This document shows, one piece after another, positions 1 to 5,982 of a DNA stretch of 39,464 bases. The position numbers and the translations under genes were made by a program. The DNA comes from Prevotellaceae bacterium UBA4336. GTDB lineage: Bacteria > Bacteroidota > Bacteroidia > Bacteroidales > Bacteroidaceae. The DNA is taken from NCBI GenBank assembly GCA_002394305.1, contig DGTM01000037.1, positions 17,551 to 57,014 on the forward strand. The letters run 5' to 3'. How positions within the stretch are numbered: position 1 is the first letter of the stretch; the number at the start of each line of letters is the position of its first letter. The notes under the pieces are model-generated. The model ran no database searches, was not told where the DNA came from, and saw only the letters and a list, made by a program, of their open reading frames with translations.

Positions 1-1320
1 GCCTTCATCGGCGACGAGTGCCGAGGCGTGGCCTCGCCGGAGCGTGTGCGCGGAGCAGCCTACGTGACGATGACCGTCTATGGCAAGGACACCCCCGCAG
101 CCGACATGGGCAAGGCCCTGACCTTCCGCATCTGGGACGCCTCGCAGGGTGTGGCCTACACCGACGCGCAGATTGCGGTCGATGGTTCCCCCATCGACGT
201 CACCTTCAGTCAGGACAAGATGCTGGGCAACTTCGACAAGCCCGTCATCTGGACGAAGAGCGAGAACGTGGAGCAGCTCATACCCGTACACCTGAACTGG
301 AACTGGATAGCCTTCGGCGTGGTGCCGAAATCGCCCTACCTCGACCACATCTTCGCCGACTATGCCGACTGGCAGCTGCTCATCAAGGACCGCACGCTGT
401 TCAGCGACTACAACGGCGCCGAGTGGAACGGCACGCTGCAGCCCGTGGCCAACGCCATGTACAAGCTGCGCATTGACCGCCTGCCCACCACGAAGAAGGA
501 GGCCCCGAACAGCCTGCTCGCCGTCTCGGGCCGACAGCTGAAGGAGGACGCAGAACGCGCCGTCACGCTCTCGAAGGGCTGGAACTGGATAGCCTACACG
601 CCGCTGACGACGATGACCGTCGACGAGGCGCTGGCAGCCGCCAACCCGCAGACGGGCGACATCGTGAAGAGCCAGACCGCCGTGGCCATCTACGGCCCCT
701 ACGGCTGGGAGGGCAGCCTGAAAGCCCTGGAGGGCGGACACGGCTACCTCTACTTCACCAACGACAGCACCGGGAAGTCGTTCCTCTATCCTGCGGCATC
801 GGCAAAGGCACGCATGGCAGCACCGCGCCGCGCTGCTGAGGAGGACGAGCTGCGCATCTTCCACCCCGTGGAACTCGGCCTCTATCCCAGCAACATGACG
901 ATGGTCATCCGCCTGCTCGCGGCCGACGGTTCTCCCGTCGACACCTGCGAGGTGGGCGCCTTCATCGGCGACGAGTGCCGTGGCGCGGCCCGCGCCAGCA
1001 GCCGCGGCCTCTACTACCTCGTCATCAGCGGCGAGGGGGCCGGCCAGCCCATGACGCTGCGCTCCTGCATCGACGGCCAGATTATCGACATCGACAACTC
1101 GCTGATGTACGTCAGCGAGGACAACATCGGCACGTCGTGGGATCCCTACGTCATCGACCTCAGTGAAATACGGACAGGTATCAGCACCATCGCTGCTGAC
1201 GATGACGACAACGATTCCGACTGGTACACCCTCCAGGGCTTCAAGATAGGCCGCAAGCCTACCCAGCCCGGAGTGTATATCCACCATGGAAAAAAGGTCG
1301 TAATTAAACTGAAGAAATAA
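1..1320 (+). CDS. Secreted repeat-domain protein, C-terminal part (5' truncated)
   Basis: The reading frame is open from the first base, so the start lies outside the window. Two copies of one module are visible: a segment beginning AFIGDECRG at base 1 and again at about base 957, each followed by a beta-rich stretch. Between them are two WNWIA motifs (about bases 298 and 580). The C-terminus has an Asp-rich linker and a final beta-strand tail (YTLQGFKIG, then GVYIHHGKKVVIK) of the kind found at the ends of exported Bacteroidota proteins, close to the T9SS type A sorting domain. It is probably exported or surface-anchored. Its function is not recognised and no catalytic motif is visible. Confidence 0.8.
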   Translation, partial: AFIGDECRGVASPERVRGAAYVTMTVYGKDTPAADMGKALTFRIWDASQGVAYTDAQIAVDGSPIDVTFSQDKMLGNFDKPVIWTKSENVEQLIPVHLNWNWIAFGVVPKSPYLDHIFADYADWQLLIKDRTLFSDYNGAEWNGTLQPVANAMYKLRIDRLPTTKKEAPNSLLAVSGRQLKEDAERAVTLSKGWNWIAYTPLTTMTVDEALAAANPQTGDIVKSQTAVAIYGPYGWEGSLKALEGGHGYLYFTNDSTGKSFLYPAASAKARMAAPRRAAEEDELRIFHPVELGLYPSNMTMVIRLLAADGSPVDTCEVGAFIGDECRGAARASSRGLYYLVISGEGAGQPMTLRSCIDGQIIDIDNSLMYVSEDNIGTSWDPYVIDLSEIRTGISTIAADDDDNDSDWYTLQGFKIGRKPTQPGVYIHHGKKVVIKLKK

Positions 1321-1366
1321 TATCAATTACAACGAGGAGACGGGGTACATCCCCGTTTCCTTTAAA

Positions 1367-1618
1367 AAATGAAGAACTCAACTTTCGGAAGTTAAATTGG
1401 AAGTTAAATTGGAAGTAAACTCGCTTCGCTCATGGCTCCGCGACTACAATCGCGCCTTTGTGCTAAAGCATCAAAGAAGTTATAAAAGGACAATACAATA
1501 TGGAAGACTGGCTTCCAAAGCTATCGTCCAGCCAACTTGTTGGCTTAACTCCCTGCGCGAAGCGCATAAATTCTTATTTAACTCCATTTTATAACTCCCG
1601 AAACTTAAATGAAGAACT
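1367..1618. mobile_element. MITE-like element flanked by 12-bp direct repeats
   Basis: The perfect 12-mer AAATGAAGAACT occurs at 1367-1378 and 1607-1618. The DNA between them has imperfect terminal inverted repeats: the left end (about 1379-1445, with tandem AAGTTAAATTGG units and then CGCTTCGCTC) aligns with the reverse complement of the right end (about 1545-1606, with GGAGTTAAAT and then GCGCTTCGCG). No ORF inside resembles a protein. This fits a non-autonomous insertion with a target duplication, although the 12-mer could also be part of the repeat itself. Confidence 0.5.
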
Positions 1619-1734
1619 AGATAATAATCGTAATCACCCTGTTGCTGACGGCACTCTATGCAGTGTCAGTACAGCAGGCATTGGGCGGCTTGCGCTACCT
1701 GCACCGCGTGGAGCCACGGATGATAGGCAAGTAA
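1609..1734 (+). pseudogene. Small hydrophobic peptide ORF interrupted by an in-frame TAG
   Basis: Starting at ATG 1609 the frame reads Met-Lys-Asn, then TAG at 1618-1620, then continues open for 37 codons to TAA at 1732-1734. The continuation is a typical single membrane segment (IIIVITLLLTALYAVSV) followed by a basic tail (LRYLHRVEPRMIGK). It looks like a small membrane protein whose fourth codon has become amber. Its start region coincides with the right direct repeat of the adjacent MITE-like element, so the insertion may have altered the original start. A sequencing error or chance ORF cannot be excluded. Confidence 0.35.
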
Positions 1735-1746
1735 TCAGATAACATT

Positions 1747-1784
1747 GTAAACATTATGATTAGAGGTAAACATTATGATTAGAG
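1747..1784 (+). repeat. Perfect 19-bp tandem duplication over a start codon
   Basis: Bases 1747-1765 and 1766-1784 are identical 19-mers, each containing ATGATTAGAG. The second copy supplies the ATG of the traX-like gene. The first supplies an ATG in another frame that opens an eight-codon ORF (1756-1782) ending inside the second copy, so the two starts overlap. Confidence 0.85.
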
Positions 1785-2512
1785 TAATGACGGAAAAAGG
1801 ACTGAGCGGCAACGCACTGAAGGTCATCGCCATCGTCGCCATGACGATCGACCACCTGGCATGGGTGGGCATCGAGACCTACGAGCAGGCAGAGACACCG
1901 ACGCAGATATTCCTGCACTGCATCGGACGGCTGACGGCCCCGATGATGATATTCTTCGTGGCCGAGGGCTATCACCACACGCACGACTTCCGCCGCTACC
2001 TACGCCGTCTGCTCATGCTGGCCGTGGTGAGCCACTTCGCCTTCTGCTATTTCAACATGTCGGGCTTCAACCCGCTCGGCAACCTGCTCTTCAATGCCAC
2101 GAGCATCGCCTGGCCGCTGCTCTGGGGGCTGATACTGCTGAAAGTATGGGACATGGAGCGACTTGCCCGATGGCAGAAGGTCGGTGTTACGTTGGTGGCC
2201 TGCCTGCTCACCTGCACCTCCGACTGGAGTTGTGCCGCCCCGCTGGCCATACTCATGATAGGCCGGAATCGGGGCTGCTTCCACAAGCAGATGCTCTGGA
2301 TGATGGCCATCATCTCGCTCTACGCCGTCGCCTTTTTCATCTTCCACAGTCCCACCTACGGCATGGTCCACCTGGCCTGCTGGCTGGCAGTACCGCTGCT
2401 GGCGATGTACAACGGCCAGCGAGGACGGCTGAAGTGGCTCGGCAAGTTCTTCTACTATTACTATCCCGCCCACATGGCGGTAATAGGCCTGCTGGCCCGT
2501 TGCTTCCAATAA
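1775..2512 (+). CDS. TraX-family membrane protein
   Basis: The 245-residue protein has about seven or eight hydrophobic segments. It opens with the family-like sequence GNALKVIAIVAMTIDH and later has GRLTAPMMIFFVAEGY. TraX was first described as the F-pilin acetylase, but chromosomal TraX-like proteins in Bacteroidota and Firmicutes are generally considered membrane acyltransferases of unknown substrate. A second plausible start, ATG 1787, would remove four residues, and the 19-bp duplication upstream makes the true start uncertain. There is no conjugation gene nearby, so a role in a pilus is unlikely. Confidence 0.85.
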   Translation: MIRVMTEKGLSGNALKVIAIVAMTIDHLAWVGIETYEQAETPTQIFLHCIGRLTAPMMIFFVAEGYHHTHDFRRYLRRLLMLAVVSHFAFCYFNMSGFNPLGNLLFNATSIAWPLLWGLILLKVWDMERLARWQKVGVTLVACLLTCTSDWSCAAPLAILMIGRNRGCFHKQMLWMMAIISLYAVAFFIFHSPTYGMVHLACWLAVPLLAMYNGQRGRLKWLGKFFYYYYPAHMAVIGLLARCFQ

Positions 2513-2759
2513 CCGTGAGGTCGGCAACTTCCCTTGTTCAACGAGTGTATAGACATACCGACGTCCCAATTTTAACGGGACACTAATGTGTCAAGTCATA
2601 TAAACATCGAAAGACACGAAATGCTCTAATGTGTCAGGCACTAAAGGCACAGCCTTTTTCGTTTATTTCGTGCATTTAGATGTTACAATAAAATCCCCTT
2701 CCATGTTATTCTCCATGGCCTTCTGGAATATCGGGAAATACCACGACAATCATCTTCCT

Positions 2760-3237
2760 GATAAATTTTCTTCGCACAAAATTTGTGAAAACAACCTACA
2801 TACCTACACAAACGATGTTTACGCATTAACATTCTGTATGTTACACGATGTAGGTTGCCTACATTTTTGAAATCATTCCGCCATTCCTCCGATTTTTACC
2901 TAAATCACCTCTATTTTCAGGCTGCTTAGAACCCCTTGACAGGTGCTTCAACATCACACGACACGTCAAAACGTGTTGTTTCCCCAATGAAATTTTTTTT
3001 TTCGCATGCGAAAAAGTTTTTTTGCCTTGGATATGTTAAACGAAACAAACAGAGCTTCAGTAAGATAACATGCAAAGAGCGTCAAAAAGCCATTAAAATG
3101 CCTCTTTTTGTGTAGGTAGCTCCGAATTTGTGTAGGCTACCTACATGGTGTAACATCCTGCATTAGTGTGTGTTAAGTGGCTTTGTGTAGGTATGTAGGT
3201 ATTTTTCGAAAATTTTGCGTGACGAAAAATATTTTGT
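2760..3237. repeat. Long imperfect inverted repeat with GTAGGT-rich arms
   Basis: The left arm (about 2760-2865) pairs with the right arm (about 3132-3237). The core 19-mer ACCTACATACCTACACAAA at 2794-2812 is exactly complementary to 3181-3199, and a second block, TGTTACACGATGTAGGT with its continuation (2839-2863), pairs with 3132-3158. Further GTAGGT units lie inside, near 3113. The arms are about 100 bp around a spacer of about 270 bp, large enough to be remnants of an element or a binding array. Confidence 0.65.
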
Positions 3238-3490
3238 TCCGAAAAAGGTTAGGGTCAGAATGTAATAACGCCCGAAAAAATGTTGCCTCATGTGCAAGTA
3301 CCCCCAAAATGACACGTTGGCGACTGTTTGGAAATTCAGAAAGATATAGACAAAACGACGGTTTTTTGCAGCGAGATGTCCCGAAAGACAATTTCCAACT
3401 TTGGCAGACACCAATAATTTCATTCTCTGTTTTTCCGTGCAAAGTGGGACAAGGAAAGTCAAGACAGAAGTAAAAAAAAGAGCCATATTA

Positions 3491-3522
3491 TTTGGCATTC
3501 AGAGAAAAATGTCTATCTTTGC
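3491..3522 (+). promoter_or_regulatory. Bacteroidota-type promoter
   Basis: TTTG at 3491-3494, a 19-bp spacer, then TATCTTTGC at 3514-3522 form a near-ideal match to the -33/-7 consensus. The only gene candidate directly downstream is the short ORF at 3543. Confidence 0.7.
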
Positions 3523-3542
3523 AGATGCAAAAGGAAAAAGTG

Positions 3543-3620
3543 ATGAAAGAGAACGTGTTAAATAAGTTTAAGACCTGGGCAGAAACTTGCATAAGTCAGG
3601 GAAAAGTTTACACACAATAA
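3543..3620 (+). CDS. Possible 25-residue peptide
   Basis: The ORF encodes Met-Lys-Glu-Asn and a further 21 residues (VLNKFKTWAETC, then ISQGKVYTQ). It begins about 20 bases after the -7 element of a strong promoter and is preceded by AAGGAAAAAGTG, a plausible purine-rich ribosome site. A longer form from ATG 3525 would be almost leaderless. No family is recognised. The transcript may instead be a small RNA, since a strong hairpin follows at 3645. Confidence 0.3.
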   Translation: MKENVLNKFKTWAETCISQGKVYTQ

Positions 3621-3644
3621 AACATTAATATAAACATGCGCGTG

Positions 3645-3685
3645 CGTGCCTGCGTGCGGGGATGCCGTTCCCGCATGCAGGCACG
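3645..3685 (+). other. Strong hairpin, 16-bp stem
   Basis: CGTGCCTGCGTGCGGG at 3645-3660 pairs with 3670-3685 through all 16 positions, one of them G-U, around a nine-base loop. There is no T-tract after it, so it is not a classical intrinsic terminator. It could end or stabilise the short transcript starting near 3525. Confidence 0.6.
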
Positions 3686-3787
3686 CGGCGTATATGGAGT
3701 TGGTCATCATACAATATATCTATACGAGAACAGTTAAACTTTTGTAAACCGATAATTGATTGAGGGGGCTTACTTTTTCAAAAATAA

Positions 3788-3819
3788 GTCCGCAATGCCT
3801 GTTTATCGGCACTGCGGAC
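3788..3819 (+). other. Hairpin, 12-bp stem
   Basis: GTCCGCAATGCC at 3788-3799 pairs with GGCACTGCGGAC at 3808-3819 with one mismatch and an eight-base loop. It lies between the short ORF and the Abi gene and has no clear T-tract. Confidence 0.5.
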
Positions 3820-4029
3820 ACATGATTTGTCGCTTTTCAACTTTTAGCGGACAGCAATAATTTGTTTCATGTCAAACAGGCCACAAAATTACATGTTTTC
3901 TTCGACACTTCCAAATGAAACAAGAACTTTACATCAAAAACAAGCCCAAAAACCAAAAACCTTGAGTCAGCTCGATTCATCCTCCCCTCAGCCATCCAAC
4001 TCCCAATCTCACCCCACCCATACCTTTCG

Positions 4030-4048
4030 CATAGTGTTGGCATACTCT
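4030..4048 (+). repeat. 19-bp direct repeat, left copy
   Basis: CATAGTGTTGGCATACTCT is repeated exactly at 5153-5171. The two copies enclose the Abi gene with its promoter. Confidence 0.85.
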
Positions 4049-4122
4049 GCATTACGAAAATGTGAATGTACAGACAGTAAAAGTGTTTTTTGACCATATT
4101 AAAGCCGTTTTCTCTCAAAAAG

Positions 4123-4201
4123 TTTGGTCATTCCAAGAAAAAGCCGTACCTTTGCAGCAACAGTTCCCGCCACGCCTCCTAACAATGCGTACCACGGCGG
4201 G
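4123..4201 (+). promoter_or_regulatory. Promoter and hairpin leader of the Abi gene
   Basis: TTTG at 4123-4126, a 20-bp spacer and TACCTTTGC at 4147-4155 match the Bacteroidota consensus. In the leader, CCCGCC (4166-4171) pairs with GGCGGG (4196-4201), forming a hairpin about 20 bases before the start codon that could limit translation. Confidence 0.65.
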
Positions 4202-4221
4202 ACTTCGTCATTTATAAAGGT

Positions 4222-5133
4222 ATGAGATATAACAAGCAACCCACCGACATCACTACTCAACTTGCGATGCTGAAGCAACGTGGCCTCATTGTGAGTGATG
4301 AAGACACAGCATTGAAGCAACTTGCTTCTATCAGTTACTTCCGCTTGGCAAGCTATTGGAGATTGTTTGAGGCTGATACTATGAGTCGCCAATTTACCAA
4401 TGGGACACATCTCGAAGACATCATTTCCCTCTACAATTTCGACAAAAAACTTCGCACAATTATTTTCACGGCGATACAAGACATTGAAGTTGCCCTGCGT
4501 ACACGCATCATCCATTTCTTCTCTTTGGGGCATGGAGCATTCTGGTTTATGGATGCTTCGAAATTCTCCAACCGCACAATATTTCAGACGTGCATAGATA
4601 ACATACAAAACGAACTCAACCGTTCAAGGGAGGAGTTCCTGCAAGAACACTATGCAAGATACGATTCACCTTCTATGCCTCCTGTATGGAAAACCTTGGA
4701 AGTCGTTTCTTTCGGCAATCTATCGAAGTTGTATGCCAACATGAAAGATACTAATGTCAAGAAGGAAGTGGCAAAAAGCATGGGACTACCTAAATACGAT
4801 TACATGGAGAGTTGGCTGCGAAGCTTAACAGTGCTTCGTAATTGTTGTGCCCACCATGGACGAGTATGGAACAGACGTTTTCCGACAATGCCTCAGTTGC
4901 CAGCAAGACTTCCACTTGCATGGGTTGATACCAGTCGTGTCAGGCCAATGAAGATATACGCCCAGCTTTGTACAATTTTATACCTCGAACAAAGTATAGT
5001 ACCCAACAGCAACATCAAGCAAAAATTGTTGAGACTGTTTGCAGACTACCCAAATGTCAGCCTCAGAAGAATGGGGTTTCCCCGTGGATGGGAAAACGAG
5101 CCGCTGTGGAACGCCCCAACTCATTTTCTCTAA
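4222..5133 (+). CDS. Abi_2 (AbiD/AbiF) family abortive-infection protein
   Basis: The 303-residue protein matches the Abi_2 family in length and in motifs: the N-terminal QLAMLKQRGL and the SYFRLASYWRLF segment, YNFDKKLRTIIFTAIQDIEVALRT, and a C-terminal VLRNCCAHHGRVWNR. The last contains R-x4-H, the signature of HEPN ribonucleases, which is the probable active site. AbiD/AbiF proteins abort phage infection, probably by cleaving RNA. It stands alone, with its own promoter and hairpin leader, in an AT-rich island and between two exact 19-bp direct repeats, which suggests acquisition as a cassette. The family is clear; phage specificity cannot be judged. Confidence 0.9.
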   Translation: MRYNKQPTDITTQLAMLKQRGLIVSDEDTALKQLASISYFRLASYWRLFEADTMSRQFTNGTHLEDIISLYNFDKKLRTIIFTAIQDIEVALRTRIIHFFSLGHGAFWFMDASKFSNRTIFQTCIDNIQNELNRSREEFLQEHYARYDSPSMPPVWKTLEVVSFGNLSKLYANMKDTNVKKEVAKSMGLPKYDYMESWLRSLTVLRNCCAHHGRVWNRRFPTMPQLPARLPLAWVDTSRVRPMKIYAQLCTILYLEQSIVPNSNIKQKLLRLFADYPNVSLRRMGFPRGWENEPLWNAPTHFL

Positions 5134-5152
5134 ACAGACTAAACACTCCACC

Positions 5153-5171
5153 CATAGTGTTGGCATACTCT
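5153..5171 (+). repeat. 19-bp direct repeat, right copy
   Basis: Exact copy of 4030-4048, 20 bases after the stop codon of the Abi gene. Confidence 0.85.
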
Positions 5172-5186
5172 ACCCAGCTATCACTC

Positions 5187-5265
5187 TGCTCCTAGGCTGC
5201 TCCCAGGCTTACTCATGAGTATGGGTGGGAGCAGCCTAGGAGCAGCCTGGGAGCAGCCTAGAGCG
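5187..5265. repeat. Inverted repeat with GGAGCAGCCT units
   Basis: TGCTCCTAGGCTGCTCCCA (5187-5205) is exactly complementary to 5226-5244. The loop contains the palindrome ACTCATGAGT, and the right arm continues with another GGGAGCAGCCTAG unit. It may terminate transcription from the Abi gene or be a mobile repeat. Confidence 0.7.
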
Positions 5266-5792
5266 AGAGTGAAGCGAAGCAAATACTTGGGTAACCCTTG
5301 GGTAAAGCAAAACAAACTGACTGTTTTTGCACCAAAAGTACATAACAAAAAAAGCCCGATTTTAGGTTTCTAACTGGGAAAAACTTTTTTCCCAACTGGA
5401 AACTTTATTTTTTCCAACTGGATGCCCAAATTTGTGTGTCTGAAATGGCATGAGAAATGAACCTATGTTCGTTGCCTCATTTCATCATTAAACCACAATC
5501 TCTCGCGTATGAAAGACGGTTAAATCCTTTCTGTTCTTTTTCTTTACGCAAAAAGGTAAAACGCCACCTCGACAGAACAAAACAAAGGTTGAAAAGCAGA
5601 ACACGAAGCCGCAAAACCAACAAAAATCAGAAGTTGACTATAAATTCTCTGTCAAAAGCTTTCGGTGTGTTCTTTTTTTTTGTAATTTTGTTGTCAAATG
5701 GGTGCGAAATGCTCCATAGTGGAGCAAAAAACCTCAGTGGAGGTGCCCAATCAAATCTTATTGGTAATAAACGAAGCGTTATGCTCGTCTTG

Positions 5793-5906
5793 TATTGTGA
5801 AACCTAGGAAATTTCATGTATGGCAAGAGAACATGATGGCTTCCGCGTTTAGTCGTGGAATGTTATCTCAATCTCCCATACAAGGTTTTCCTAGGACCTC
5901 ACAATA
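5793..5906 (+). other. Candidate structured RNA upstream of the surface-protein operon
   Basis: The outer arms 5793-5823 and 5876-5906 are complementary over about 31 bases with a one-base shift and a few mismatches; both contain CCTAGGAAA or its complement and CCATAC/GTATGG. Inside, AACAT pairs with ATGTT and TTCCGCG with CGTGGAA around a short loop. It ends about 75 bases before the likely start of the next gene. It could be a leader regulating that operon. No known riboswitch class was recognised. Confidence 0.4.
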
Positions 5907-5982
5907 GAGAAGTGGATACAGTTCCACGCTTCTGCATCATAAAGTGTCTTCTATGGGACTGGGGGGACGTGATAATAAGAAA

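Larger units (their letters stand above)
2513..4221. other. 1.7-kb AT-rich region without a recognisable protein gene
   Basis: ORFs here are short and overlapping and resemble no protein family. The stretch holds a long imperfect inverted repeat (2760-3237), a good promoter followed by a short ORF (3491-3620), two strong hairpins (3645-3685 and 3788-3819), the left copy of a 19-bp direct repeat (4030-4048), and the promoter and structured leader of the Abi gene. The composition is visibly more AT-rich than the flanking genes. Confidence 0.7.
5134..5943. other. Intergenic region with repeats and structured elements
   Basis: No credible gene was found. It contains the right 19-bp direct repeat (5153-5171), a 19-bp perfect hairpin with extra repeat units (5187-5265), short AACTGGGAAA/AACTGGAAA repeats (about 5371-5420), and a multi-stem structured element (5793-5906) upstream of the surface protein gene. 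An ORF at 5457-5807 has no recognisable features. Confidence 0.6.

Noticed and set aside
1775..2512. TraX as a sign of a conjugative element
   Set aside because: No other transfer or mobilisation gene is present, and chromosomal TraX-like proteins are common.
3163..3498. Overlapping ORFs on both strands
   Set aside because: They overlap the inverted repeat and a promoter, and none resembles a protein family.
5457..5807. 116-codon ORF in the region before the adhesin operon
   Set aside because: Composition is that of AT-rich non-coding DNA, there is no family resemblance, and it runs into the structured element at 5793.
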